From the NCBI RefSeq assembly GCF_958298935.1, contig NC_084924.1, positions 8,060,001 through 8,124,000 on the forward strand: a DNA stretch of 64,000 bases. The letters run 5' to 3'. How positions within the stretch are numbered: the stretch's first letter is position 1; each line of letters begins with the position of its first letter. Positions 1-11,870 of this stretch are shown piece by piece. This stretch comes from Phragmites australis (Eukaryota > Streptophyta > Magnoliopsida > Poales > Poaceae). The position numbers and the translations under genes were made by a program. Under the pieces are notes generated by a model, which was not told the origin of the DNA, made no database searches, and saw only the letters and a program-made list of their open reading frames with translations.

Positions 1-1594
1 TTCTTTGATCAGTGCTCATGATATTTGGACCATCTTCATTAAAATACATTAAGGCACAAAGGATATGCGCAATACGTGTGTGCGGCCGAAGTCGCATGCA
101 GCTTTGTGTAGGGGATCCACAGTGGTGCTCTTGTGACAGCGCACACGAGGTGAAAGGAAAACCTGATGATGGCGAATAGATGGTGCACGCGAGAAGGAAC
201 ATGGCAGCTCAGGCAACGCTAGGAGTTGTTGCCGTGCACGGCACCGGTCTCGCGTTATGTGACGGGGAGGAGGCGGCGTACTAGCTACTTGCCAGTCGTG
301 GCTACCGAGGGAGGAGGCTGCAACTTTGCCCTGCGCTAGTGGTGATCTCAAATCAGGCACAAACGCAATTAGATCCGATCGAGAGTGCAGCCTCCAAGCT
401 GTTGAGAGCCGTTGGTTGCACGCAGGGAAGAAGGTCGGGTCGGAGGCGCCTCTCGATCCAACCGACCGCGCACACAGGAGGTGGTGCTCTGGCTATTGGT
501 GTCGCACAGAGGCCTCTATGAGGCGCACGAGAGTAAGGAGGTGGCGGCTTCCTTGGCGGCTATCTAGAGGTGTGGCCCCGCTTTCGGTGGTGGGGTCGCC
601 CGATCTAGGCGGTGCACCGCCGATGGCGCCGCCCTGGGGCTGCCCCAGTTAATTCGATGGTCAGGGTCGAGGAAGATGGTGGCAACTAGCCACAGGTGGC
701 AGATCCTAGCGAACACTTGTAGATCTGTCGTTTGGGGGCTCATCACGGTGACCTGAGCGCGAGTGTTGTCGAAGGTGGTTGCGAACCACGATCTCAATGA
801 CGACGGCTTTGGGATCTCCGACGTCATCACCATATTTTGTGGCGGCGGCCTTCATGCCGTCATATCTCTTGTATGTGTGCGTGGGTGGCGGCCTCTGAGC
901 TGGTCATGCCGTTCTGCAGGGTCGGCGCCACTGGTACTCTCCATGTGGCGTGTTCTGTGTCCATGCAGGGAGACGGCGGCCCTGAGTCGGAGGAGGAGGC
1001 TGCCTCGACGGCAACCGAGGAGCATGGCCCTCCCATCGACAAAAATATCAGGGAACAACTGGAGTGTTAGACCCACATGTCAGAAAAAATAGCTACAATA
1101 AGGAAAACGACCTCATAGGCTACTGATCCTAGGCCCGTTAGAATTTGTAAGAGATGGATAATGCCACAGGGGAAACACCACAAAAATCAACATTGCAGGG
1201 AACCAAAACGAGGCTGGATTGAGCAGAAGAGTGTACTTACCATGCAATCGCGAGCGGTGCTGAACGGGGCAGGGAGCTTCGCCTCTGTAACTCTGTCGTG
1301 GCAGAGAGGGTCGCAAACGGTCGCAACATGCCCCTGGGTTGGGTTTCTAGGAGGCGGCGGCGCATGTATGGAGCGTGACGAGCCAGGCTCTCACGTGGGC
1401 CGTGAGGCTCCTCATTTCCGCACCTAGATAGAAACTGTGCCGTCACCACTAGCATCTGTGAGTTGGGCCGTGCAGGAGCGCTCGTTTACCCGGGCCAGTA
1501 CTGTCATGGCCTGAGCCCCATTTGTTGGTGTTCCGCCATCCTGGTCAGCCTTGTCCAGCGCGCGCTGTCGGGATCCTTGGCGCCGGGTCGAGAC
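1..1594. other. No supported gene; GC-rich flank of the FANCL-like locus
   Basis: Short GC-rich open frames occur on both strands, but none shows a recognisable domain, splice structure or signal peptide. The right end would be the promoter side of the FANCL-like pseudogene. I see nothing else to annotate. Confidence 0.5.
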
Positions 1595-3013
1595 ATGGAG
1601 CCGCCGGCTCTCTAGCGCGCACCCGCGAGGCCGCAAACGCGAGCGGGCGAGGAAGACTGCCAGCATCTCCCGTAGGACACGGGGACGCCGCCGCCGCCGC
1701 CTGCGTTCTACAGCCCTGTGTTCGCGTAGGTACGCCGGACGCTCGACGAAATGCCCGCGCCGGTAGAAGCCACGAGGGCAACGTTTCTTGCATCTCTCTT
1801 TTTTCCATGCGTGGGGTCGATGACATCGCGCTCATTTCCTGCTTTGGACGTGTGCGCGTGCAGATCGAAGAGGTCGGGTGGGAGCATCTGGTGAGCGCCA
1901 CCGGGGATGACGGCGTGTCTTGTCTCTCCTTCCGCGTCGTGTAAGGACTTCTCTCTTGGAATACCACTCAGGCTCTCTGCCTGTTGTTTTTGCATTTGTT
2001 GTATGCCTATATGATGAATAAGATTGGAGAGTAAACTATAGTTGTTCAGCGAGAAGAGCACACGAAGAACATGGCTAAAGTTTGTTAGTTTAATACGTTC
2101 TTCTGAAAATGTTAATTTGTAGAAGATTTTTAATTTTAATTTTTTTTTTTGTGCATAGGATGACATCGTAAAATAGAAGACATATACCATGCGTGCAACG
2201 TTTCTTTTAGAGGGGAACTATGGCGGCCAGACTGAACATTTTATTTCATAGGGACTGCATTTGCAAGTGCAGCAACGTTTCTTTAAACATCTATTTAATT
2301 ATATTCTATTATCTGAAATAATGGCTTATGGTGTCTCCGCCAGGGATGAGCAGGGACGGATTCATTTACTGGAGATTACACTGCCCATGGGTTATCCTGC
2401 AAGTCCCCCTTCGATTGCCACGGTTAGTTTCTATCCCTATATTTCCTGGAACTATTTAATGAAGATGTTTGAAGTCTGTTTTTATTATATTGTGCAGTGG
2501 CAGGAACTTTCAGAAACATACTATATTATTTAACTTGTCTCATTTAACAGGACGTACCTTATCTTCAAAATACAGTGGTCAAAAAGCTCAAGACTAGGGT
2601 CCTGTTTGTTTCCACTTAAAATTATAATAAGCAGTTTATAGATGATAGATTATAATAAGTTGAGAAAAATAAGTTGTGAGCTGTTTGGTAACTTGGATTA
2701 TTGGAGTCTGGATTATTAGTAGAAGTCTGCAATGCCCTCAATAGAGAGCGGAGGATTCGGGTGTGGGGTGAGAGGAGTGGTATTGATGGGTAATTTTCTC
2801 TAAATTCAATGGGTAGTATAGTAAAAAGTCGAAATAAGCTGAAATAAACTTCTCCTCCACAGCTTATAAGATTATTATAATCTGAACTTCAGCTTATAAT
2901 AATCTGGACAAATAATCTATTTGTTTGTTTTCACTTTACACAAATAAACTAGTTTATTATAATCTTAAATGAAAACAAACAGGATCTAAAAATATTCTCC
3001 ACCAGTTCCAAGC
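1595..3013 (+). pseudogene. FANCL: Broken 5' half of a FANCL-like E3 ubiquitin ligase gene
   Basis: FANCL is the RING E3 ligase that monoubiquitinates FANCD2 in the Fanconi anaemia repair pathway. Four exons of its N-terminal and central part can be read: about 1595-1729, 1864-1940 (IEEVGWEHLV), 2344-2422 (DEQGRIHLLEITLPMGYPAS) and 2551-3013. Introns between them have GT-AG ends and compatible phases (donors at 1730, 1941, 2423; a further GTAAGT donor at 3014). The copy is dead. Exon 1 has in-frame TAG at about 1613 and 1652 and at 1727-1729, the last directly at the donor. Exon 4 changes frame between DVPYL and the expected QWSKSSRL. A MITE (2597-2985) interrupts exon 4 after the Arg-Leu codons, and reading resumes after it as KNILHQFQA. 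No later exons and no RING finger are visible downstream. Identification rests on recalled family motifs, not a database search. Confidence 0.72.
2597..2985. mobile_element. Tourist-like (PIF/Harbinger) MITE, 389 bp, in a FANCL exon
   Basis: The element opens GGGTCCTGTTTGTTT and closes with the imperfect complement AAACAAACAGGAT. CTA on both sides (2594-2596 and 2986-2988) is the 3-bp target duplication expected of PIF/Harbinger MITEs. Removing the element and one CTA rejoins the FANCL-like reading (RL then KNILHQFQA), which independently fixes the boundaries. The interior is AT-rich and non-coding, built of repeated ATTATAATAAG-like motifs. It has no ORF and must be non-autonomous. Confidence 0.8.
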
Positions 3014-3690
3014 GGTAAGTGATTTTTTGTTTCATCGCTTAAATTATACGGCTGCCTATTAAGGAATCATATTTCAATTTGTTATGTTGCGTTGTGCTGT
3101 CTTAGTGGGTTTACACCAGCACCTGAGAGCCAGCGCGGCTCCGCATGCGAGCTGTGGCCAGTGCGTACGGGTCGGGTTGCAGTGTCGTCACTCCGGCGTA
3201 GCCCCAAACCTGCGCGCCTCCTCGCGGGGAAGGCGGAGGAGGTGGGAAGCAGGCTGGTGGCGGTCACGGAAGGAGGAGGCATGGGAGGGGCCTCAAGGGA
3301 GGAGAGGACAATGAAGCGAAGAGGGGCGGCGTCTCCGGGTACGCGGGAGGGCAGCGTCTTCGGGTACCCGGGAGGGTGGCGCCAGCAGGTGAGCAAGAGT
3401 GCAGCGCGCACCATGGAGGAAGCTGTTGATACTGTTGATACTGAAAAATGACACGTACATATTTTTTTACACTCTGGATAGTCCTGCGTTTAAGTCCGTG
3501 TATCTAGTGAGAATATTTTGCTCTATGAAAAAAATAGTTTGGTGATGTATATGGTGAATCGTCGGATCATTCGATAAGTATAAGAGCGATTTCTTGCAAA
3601 GAATTTTGCTCTTTGTAAAAATTCTTCCGGTGAACGTTCCGATGTAAATCCTGGATTATCCGGTAAGTGCAAAGGTGAATTTTGCATAAA
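3014..3690. other. No supported gene; GC-rich patch 3080-3450
   Basis: After the FANCL donor at 3014 no further FANCL exon is found. A GC-rich patch at 3080-3450 has open frames on both strands but no recognisable domain. From 3460 the sequence becomes AT-rich and looks like the edge of a decayed LTR. Confidence 0.4.
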
Positions 3691-3699
3691 ATTTTGCTC

Positions 3700-4700
3700 T
3701 CTAGAAAAAATTACCCATCGAGGTGTCTAATGAACGCCGGAGTGTGCATAGATATGATTTGTTACAGAGAGTTTATAGGTTTGGAAATTGGTCTGGCGGA
3801 AGCCTCCAACAAGTTCATAGACTACATCCGAATATCTAGTGTACATTAGGAAATTATTTAGGGTTCTAACCGAATTGAACTCGCCGGATGGTCCGATTTT
3901 TATATTTTTGTTCTCGTCAAACCATCCAGTTTTCGATCCGAGTCTGAGTCGACTTGGAAATTTAGATCTATTCGGGTAGTTTTTGTGTTTTTGGCTGAAC
4001 ATGGCACATGTAGGCTAGGGTTAGAGTTGTATTCCATAAGGGACAAGTCCAAACCGCACTTATAAATAGTTGAGGGGGTGAAGGCTGATTGCAACACATC
4101 AATCAATCGCAAAAATTGCATCTACTTTTATTTTTCTATTCTTTCCTGCACATTAGGGTTAGTTCCTCGCTGCTACTTTAAATCACTGTGATTTGGGTGG
4201 TAGTTCTTTGTCAATTTACTTGTAAATCATAAGGGTGGTGGCTCTCATGGTTGCCGATCAAAATTCTTTGCTCGTTTGCTCGTAAATAAGTCATGTGTCG
4301 TTGCAAAAAGCGATAGTTATCCGCGACGGATTTGTGTGTTGCTCGGGATTACCAAATTTCGCGCCAACTCAAATTGATGACTCCCGTTGTGGAGCGAGGG
4401 TTCTCTATCTACATCCACACCGGGGATTTTGGCACCAATCCCCTTTTCTTGCTGTCCGAACATGTCTACATAGGGTCCAAAATCGATATGAACAATATCA
4501 TCGCACCAATACTTGAAGAGTTTCCCGAGAATGATCGTCAAGCCATTGAAGCTCAAAAGCGGGAGGTAGAGAAGATGATGCTTGTGTGCTACCAAAAGAA
4601 AGACAAGGGGTGATCAAGAAGAGCGATCCAACGCAGATCATCTACGCAAAATATGAGGTAAAGCCCAATGCAAGTGATTCTCCTCATGCTTTGTAGGGGA
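3700..4700 (+). mobile_element. Degraded LTR and 5' leader of an LTR retrotransposon
   Basis: A TATA-like box (TTATAAATAG, about 4060) is followed by a leader rich in AATCAATC, then GATCAAAATT and, near 4370, a segment resembling the primer-binding and leader region of grass gypsy elements (ATTGATGACTCCCG then GTGGAGCGAGG). The frame from 4380 to 4613 could be the start of gag (acidic then KREVEKMM), but it ends at a stop and no pol follows. Boundaries and the TG start are not resolved. Confidence 0.45.
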
Positions 4701-5890
4701 TCATGCATAATTTTAGCTTTTTTGTTAGTGTATCTGTGTCTAATAAAGTTGATTAATTAGTATTCTCTAACAACGATTCAGTTTTCGATATGCACGCATG
4801 ATTGACTGGGGCAGGGGTTTCTTTTTTGATCGATGAGATGAAAATGAGATGAGTTAGCACACTGATCTGCAATGAATGAACGAATTTGAATAATGAGGGC
4901 GGAGGGGGTGGGAGAGATATGAAGAACTTGCATGTTCCCCCTCCTCTTTTTTTGCCATTTTCTCTAGGTTCCTTGCTGTTACTTTCTTCTTCTCCATTGC
5001 TGTTACTTTGCAGCTAGGTGAGAGGCTATTTTTTATGTTCTTCTTGTGCTGCAAGTTGGTGGTTTTGGGCTTCTTTTCATTTTTCTATGGGCTCTTTTTT
5101 GCACACGAGGTGCTCCATTCTGTGTTGGGTGGGCTTCATGTTCTTCTATGCGGGCATAATATTGATATTAGTGGGTTTTATTTTTATCGGGTCTGTTTTT
5201 CAGTTTGCGGGCCGGCCTGTTATGCTTAATTAATATAGGCTCGGGAATCTGAAGATTTCAATAAAAAATCATGTGGATTTTACACAGAGATTCTGCTATG
5301 TCTATTATGTGGCACAATTTATTAGAAAAAAATTAACAAATTTTATAAAAAATCTATCAACAGATAAATAATAAGAAAAAAAAAGCCTACCAACCTAATC
5401 GGTCAGACTGATCTGAGTCTCGCACTCTGTTCTGGAACACGCCCTTCTAGAATTGGAACGGGGATTCCAGGGACGCTGGTGTTGTGGTTCTGCGTTTCTG
5501 ACCTGTCACTGCTGCCTTCGCCGTACCTGTCGGATGCTGCTGGCCTGCTGCCTTCTCCATGATAGCTGCGATAACAGTAACATGATGACGATGCATCCGT
5601 GAAGCGCACTCGGAGTAAAGGAAAAGTTAGCTGGACGGCGGAGTGGCCACTAGAACACAAAACCCTCGAGATCGGCGTCGGCCACCGAACAAAGCACCGC
5701 AAGCCGCGGGCAAACGATCCCCACGAACTCAGCGGAAGCCGGCCCCCCCCCGAGCCGCGACGGCAGCCGCTGCGTAGGGGACGACGCGGCGTCGGTTGAA
5801 TTCTAACGCCACATCGTCCCCTCGGCAACCAACCACCTTGCGCTCGCGGCCGCGGCGCTGAATAGAAAAAAAAAGACTGGTCTTGGACGG
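4700..5890. other. Intergenic; upstream region of the DUF676 gene
   Basis: This is AT-rich to 5400, then GC-rich towards the gene. No protein family is recognisable in either strand. The part right of about 5600 is presumably promoter of the hydrolase gene. Confidence 0.4.
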
Positions 5891-5915
5891 CGACGGCCTC
5901 CCGATTTCAAGCACC

Positions 5916-5922
5916 TATAAAG
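5916..5922 (+). promoter_or_regulatory. TATA box of the DUF676 hydrolase gene
   Basis: TATAAAG lies 57 bp before the ATG at 5973. Initiation about 30 bp downstream would give a 5' UTR of under 30 nt. It also argues against the upstream in-frame ATG at 5883, which precedes the TATA box. Confidence 0.6.
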
Positions 5923-5972
5923 ATCCTAGTCCCAAGTCCCCAGCGCCTGCGGCCAAGCCAGAGGGCGGGAGA

Positions 5973-8900
5973 ATGGCGAGTGGGGAGGGCGGGGAAGAGA
6001 AGAGGCAGAGGCGGCGGCGGCTGCTGGGGGCGGCATGCCTCCCGCGGTCGGGGTGCTTCACGGTATCTGCCGCCGACGAGGGGCAGAGCAGGCCGAAGCC
6101 GACGCATCTGGTCGTGACGGTCAATGGGATCGTCGGCAGGTCTCCTATGCCTTTTTCGCTTTCTTTCTTTATTTCGTTCTTTTACTTTCCTTAACGAACA
6201 GAAGCTGTGTTCCTCAAGCAATTCACACACACCGGGTTACCTATTTTACCTTCGAGTTGAAATTTATCCGTGTCATGATCCATGACAAGATTTATGCTTT
6301 TTCAAGTGAAAGGTGTCAGCAGAGTTGGTTTTAGATGTTTGTGTCTCGATTGAATTCCTGATGCTCTATTTCGTATGCTGATGACTGGTGTTCTCGTAAA
6401 TGTAGTAAATCCCAGAAGGATGTCTTGGAACTGTCATGAATTCCGGGGTTAGCGTAGCATTCAGCAGTTAGTTTTGGAAGGGATGCAAATATTTTGCAGC
6501 TTCATCATTGGTGGTCCTTTACTCTCACATTTCAAAACTTACCCTGAATCTGTACTACTTAAAAAACGCCTACGGTTTCTGTTCCGCTCACCTGGAAATC
6601 CTGCTCGCCCCGCGTTCCGCTTCGCTCCCCGCGTGGGTCCGTGTCGCACTCCGGCGCCCTCGCTCCCGTGCGCTCCCGCGTGGGCCCGCTTCCCGCGTGC
6701 TGCTGCTCGCTGGCAGCGCACGCTCCCGCGTTACTACCTGCGAAGAATGTGCATCGAACTAGTCTAGTAAAAAATTCAATTGTAGCAAATCCGAATATCA
6801 ATATTTTTTCTCCATATTTGGATGCCCTGCAATATGAGGTAAAGCTTCTTGCAATGATTACTTACTTGCTACTCCAAATGATCGTGGGACTAACTGGTGG
6901 GCAGTAGGCTTAGATCCATGAGGACATGACGAATCACTGTTTAGTAATTTGAGCATTACTTCTATAGGCCTAATGTCGTCATACAAGGATTATGATCCAT
7001 ATGCGATGCTGTTTTTTGGGATTAGGATTAAGTTTCTTTTATTTGAATCAAAGTATTGTAAATTGTAGTCCATGAATTATAAGGTCTGTAGGCTGTAGCG
7101 TAATGTTGGTACATGTTCCTCAGGGCACCCAAACCGCCTGCCTGTGAGGTTTGTGGCATCCATGTGCTGCGATGTCTGCAACCAGAGGGATACACATGTA
7201 AATTGTCCTTAGGGTCTAACTTTCCAGGTTCCAGTATTATGCAATGGTGAAGGAATCTACTGATGTAATTGAAATCTCCACTTCACCTTATGATAGTTCC
7301 AAATGTGCAAGCTAACTTTAATGATTTTAACATATCATTTATAGAACACTTTGTGAGGCGACAACCATTTTCAGTTCTTACAAACATTTTCCCTTTCAAC
7401 TTTGCAGTGCAGAAAATTGGCGTTTTGCAGTAAAACATTTCATCAAGAAACACCCTGAAGATGTGGTTGTTCACTGTAAGTTTAACAGCAACACAAAAAG
7501 TTTTCTACTCTTTAATCCCTATAAGTCATTTAACATCAAACTAGCACCCTTTCAGTTCATTCATACTGTGTCACTCGGTTAAATGGGAATTTTCATTGGA
7601 TGGTGCAGGCAGTGGGTGCAACTCAGCTGCTCGAACACTTGATGGAGTTGATGTGATGGGAAGAAGATTGGCAGAGGAGGTAAGTACTGATGTACTAACA
7701 TTGAAAATAATATTATGGTATGAAGCTAATCAAGACCGAATTATCGGCATTTTCTAGCTTTTCTTCTACAACTAACAACTTTATTAATATCATCATTAGC
7801 ACCTATTGTTTTCTTCCACATGTTACTTTGAATTAACTGTTACTTTTATGTATTAAGGTGATCTCAGTTGTTGAGTGTAGACCAGAGCTTCGCAAGATTT
7901 CCTTTGTTGCACATTCATTGGGTGGACTAATCGCAAGATATGCGATTGCATTATTATATGAGAGTGCTCCACAAACAGATTCTCATGAAGAGTGTGAGAA
8001 GCATGATGCTGACTATTCTAGCAACCAGCATACAGTTGAAGGCAAAATTGCTGGTTTGGAGCCTATTAACTTCATCACTTTTGCAACACCACACCTCGGT
8101 ACAAGATCACACAAACAAGTTACGTTAAAAAGTTTCCACCGCCGTTACTCTTGGACCTTTATATTTAATTCCTTCCTAGGTCTCCTACTTATTGTGGTCC
8201 AGACGTGTAATAATCCCTGTTGCTTTCACAGGATATCTTATATATTGTTAGTCACCTTTTATAGTAGATTCTAAAGACCATCTATGAACTGAGTTTTGTA
8301 TAGAAAGGTATAAGTTAGATGCATAATTTACTTTAATGAATCTGTTCCTGTAGGTGTTACAATATAAGATGTTTCATTTTCTTTATTTTACTCTTATGAT
8401 TGCTAGCACATCACATATGCTTGCTCTGCTGTACTAAATGCTCGTACTTATTTCCTCATATTCATCCTAGCATCCATTGTTAGCTTTTCCACCCTGTCAC
8501 CTAATATAAGTCGTTTTTTTTATTTTTCACAGTCCCTAATGCAAGACTTAACCATGGTTTTGATAACAATATACTAGTAAAGATAATAACATTGTATGTT
8601 GTAACTTCAAGAAAAATCTAAGTACTTTATTTGCATGATGTAAGATTTCATTGACTCAATTATTGACTTGCACTAGCAGATACCACTATTTCGTGGTTCC
8701 AACAAATTGGAAAAGATGGCATATCGTTTGTCTTGGATTGCTGGGAGAAGTGGAAAACATCTTTTCCTGAAAGATATTGAAGATGAGAAGCCACCGCTTC
8801 TTCTACAGATGGTTACTGATGATAGCGATCTCCATTTCATGTACACCATGGGAATAATTACTTGTTTCACAAAAGGGGAAGTTATGATATTTCAACATAT

Positions 8901-10444
8901 TTTCTACTTTGCTTCTGCATGCAGGTCAGCTCTACACTCTTTCAAACGTCGTGTTGTTTACTCAAATGTTTGCGGTGATTGTATCCTTGCATAAACTCTT
9001 CCAATTTTCAGATCATATAAGCCTTTTGGTTTATATATTGGCTAACTGTAAATTACTAGAAGTATGTCCTTGACTAAAAGTTAGTCATTGTTGGCTGGAG
9101 GACATCTTCAATACGCCATCAACATGAGCTTCCCAAGGTAATATATTCACTGTGAATCATATTGGGATTTTAACAGGGTTCCTATGTCTGAAAATTCCTG
9201 TGCATCAGCACCAAAGTTTTATAAACGATGGTAGATATCCACACGTTGTATATGTGGAAAAACCAAAGGCTCGGAATGTTGATTTTTCGGATGCAATGCT
9301 TTATCAGGCAAAAACTACAAGTGAAATGGAAGGTACGGTACAAAATTTTCTCTTACGTTTGCTGGAATGAAGAAATTGCATTTTCATCCATAGTTCATTT
9401 TGTGCTGAGCCACTGGTCCATGAACAAATAAGAGGTATCCTTCCTTAGAGTGGTTCTTTGATGCCACATCCGCATTTTTCTATTAGTCTGCCATAAATTT
9501 TCCCTTCAGAATAAGAACAGAAATGAAGTGATGGTATCACGAGAACTTCATCAATGTTTATTGCTAAATGGCTTTCTTGATAAGCTAGCTGAAACCATAA
9601 TTCTTTTATTTTGATGACTAAATTTTAGGTATTGCTTTTGCATTACAATTTTTTTTTAAAAAAAAATGTTTGCACTGGGACTGAAATTCTGTTCATCTTT
9701 CGTGTTTGCTAAATTTATTGTTCTATGCCTCATGATTATTGAGATTTTATTTTCTTAACTGAATTAACTTTCTAACTTCAGAAGTGATGCTCAAAGGTTT
9801 GAATAGACTTCCATGGGAAAGGGTAGATGTTAGCTTCAAGAAAAGTAGACAAAGGATTTTCGCTCATAGCACCATTCAGGTATGTGATGAACCCCTTGGC
9901 CTTCTATTTATTGTTCTTCTTCTTCCTATTACCTATCTGATACTCGTCTTTTCGCTCTTAGATATGCATCTTAATACTTTCCACAAGCAAAGCCTATCCT
10001 AGAGAGTGGAATGGAAACTCTCCTTTTGGAAGGCTAGCTTGTGAAATTTCATCAGAATCTGTCTATTGAACACTCTTAATTTAACCAAACTTTTCATTTA
10101 TTTTTCAAATATCAGCTTTAAGAATTCAAGAAATGAGTTGAAGTGTACAGTCAATTACTTAATTATATGTTTAAGCCATGTCCTATCTTTAGCCAGTTTT
10201 TTTTTTTTTCCTTGGATGCCAAAACTTGAAGTGTATAGTTAATTATCTGTTTAAGCTGCGATCCCAGAACCAAAACTGATTCTAGAAAATCAGTTCATGA
10301 GTTATTAATATCAAATCAGAAAGATAAATTAGTTACCGTCTGGACACTGACTCATTTCGTTTTGTGTTGCAGGTCAAGACCTATTTCTTGAATTCTGATG
10401 GAGCTGGCGTGATCTTTCACATGATCGACCATTTTGTTTATTAA
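5973..10444 (+). CDS. DUF676 family alpha/beta-hydrolase (putative lipase/serine esterase), ten exons
   Basis: This is a putative serine esterase/lipase of the DUF676 family; the substrate is unknown. Exons read from GT-AG junctions and phase are 5973-6139, 7408-7475, 7609-7679, 7858-8118, 8680-8840, 8925-8980, 9085-9137, 9209-9332, 9782-9879 and 10373-10444. They sum to 1131 nt, 376 aa plus TAA. After a basic N-terminus (KRQRRRR, residues 10-16) comes the first strand with THLVVTVNGIVG (44-55), then CSGCNSAARTLDGVDVMG. The nucleophile elbow is AHSLGG with Ser122, followed by FATPHLGTR. Later blocks are SALHSFKRRVVYSNVCGD, VGWRTSSIR and a C-terminal FAHSTIQVK. No signal peptide or membrane segment is evident. 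The acceptor of exon 8 (9208/9209) is the least certain junction, because the better-looking AG at about 9178 would create a stop. Intron 1 is 1.27 kb and holds a GC-rich patch. No disruption is seen, so the gene looks intact. Confidence 0.87.
6580..6740. other. GC-rich island inside intron 1 of the hydrolase gene
   Basis: About 160 bp of strongly GC-rich sequence with repeated CTCCCGCGTG/CTCCCGTGCG motifs sits in an otherwise AT-rich intron. No splice sites in frame with the hydrolase were found. It may be an insertion or captured fragment, but no target duplication was identified. Confidence 0.4.
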
Positions 10445-10740
10445 CATGGGGCTGCTAAGGTGGAGCCGAATTCTTCTTGTTTGGATTGATCCGGTTCAAT
10501 AGGAACATGCGGAAAACATTCCTGCAGGATTAGAGATATACTGGAAGAAGTAGAACACATTGTAAAGAAAGGGTGTTTGGTCTCCACGCTTCCTGTAAAT
10601 TTTGGGCCTCCTAGGTTCTGTTCTGTGTTCCCTTCTCTCTCTTTTTTCTTCCAGATTTCAGCAGCTCATTGTACATGTGCAGATGTCCTGGACTGTGATC
10701 TGTTATCCATAAAAAGGAAAAATTGACGGTGTCTTTGCTT
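10445..10740 (+). other. Probable 3' UTR of the DUF676 hydrolase gene
   Basis: This follows the TAA at 10442-10444. It is T-rich with CATAAAAAG near 10708 as a possible polyadenylation signal. Part of it is duplicated at 24838-25103. Confidence 0.5.
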
Positions 10741-10962
10741 CTTTAACATAGAACTCACAGGGAGAATTACGCCTGTTGAAGTCGTGCCGTGTATCCTGCT
10801 GTAGCGAGCTTCCAGCTTGACCTGAACCTCGTTAATTCACCGTTGCCCGCTGCGGTGATCCATTACACCGTTACTCGGCTTTTACATAAAACACTTTGAA
10901 TGGTGATTCAAGTACCTCTCCAATCTGTGCCCCTGAGCGTGCGAGGATTATGCCATTTTTGC
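10601..10962 (+). repeat. Duplicated 3' flank of the hydrolase gene, copy 1
   Basis: The copy near the EPFL gene (24838-25103 and 25701-25746) shares ordered blocks with this stretch: CCTCCTAGGTTCT, CAGCAGCTCATTGTACATGT-like, AGAACTCACAGGGAGAATTACG-like, CTTCCAGCTTGACCT, GTTGCCCGCTGCG and TGTGCCCCTGAGCGTGC. Blocks are in the same order and orientation but diverged. Confidence 0.7.
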
Positions 10963-11379
10963 TTTTTTTTATAAAGGAAATTTTATGGACTCTTATCATC
11001 ATATTAAGGTGATATAAACAAATAAGAGAGAAAAGTATACTTCTGGTTTCTGTACAGTACCGATGCACACCACCCAAATAGAAAAAGGAAGAGATTAAAA
11101 GCAAAGAAAAAAAAACAAAAGAGTCAGCACAAGATCTAAAAAGGAGTATCAATCTGAAGTCTAGATTGTCATTCAAACCAAGTAAAAATCTCCTTGACCG
11201 CTCGCTCTAAAAGAGTGCATGCCGATGTCATCATATGTTAGTGCTCTGCCGGCAGGACTGCCCACGTTCAGAGTAACGAGGTACATGTAAAAATAAGTTG
11301 TAAAGGAGAATTAATTTTCTTATTATTAAAAATCACAACATTTTTGCATGGTCATAATGATCAATAAAAAGTATATAGA

Positions 11380-11870
11380 TATAGCAAAACGGTAGCCAAA
11401 TATGTAGAACACTTCTTGGTGGGTATAAATCAGAAGCCACTTGGATTATGAACCATACAAATATAACAAAACTGTAGCCAAATAAGAGATGTTTAATCGT
11501 CTCATGTTTTTGACAAAAGCAATATTTCTAGCTATCTTGCCATTATCTTTTGATTAGATTATTATTGGTTAGAAGAACCCTTTACGAAGGTACCAAAGGA
11601 AAAAATTATTTTTAAAGGAATCTTTAGTTTTCAAAGCTTCTTGTTCACTCTTGGTTCGTCATTATTTATGAGTGCCCTGTAAAGAGAGTTTACTGTGAAC
11701 TTTCCAGTTTTGTTCAAATTCCACTGAAAATCATCTAGCTCTTTGACGAGTTTGATCTTGATAAGGTGAGGGAGCAAATCATTCCATGCTATCAACTTTG
11801 CTTCGATCAGTTTCAGTGGAAAGATATATTTGGTCGGTGGGATTGAAGGACATTGGCTATTGTGTATTGT
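11380..11870 (-). mobile_element. LINE (non-LTR retrotransposon) 3' ORF remnant
   Basis: Read on the minus strand, 11870 to 11380 gives a broken frame typical of the C-terminal end of plant LINE polyproteins: AWNDLLPHLIKIKL, then DDFQWNLNKTGKFTVNSLYR, LKIPLKI, and a zf-RVT-like end with CFCQKHETIKHL. There are several stops and frame changes, and no upstream reverse transcriptase is present. It is a truncated, long-dead copy. Confidence 0.65.

Noticed and set aside
5883..5972. Upstream in-frame ATG for the hydrolase gene
   Set aside because: It lies before the TATA box at 5916, so transcripts would not include it. The ATG at 5973 fits the promoter geometry.
9180..9208. Earlier acceptor (ACAG about 9178) for hydrolase exon 8
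   Set aside because: Joined to the phase-0 donor at 9138 it gives an immediate TGA. The CAG at 9206-9208 keeps the frame.
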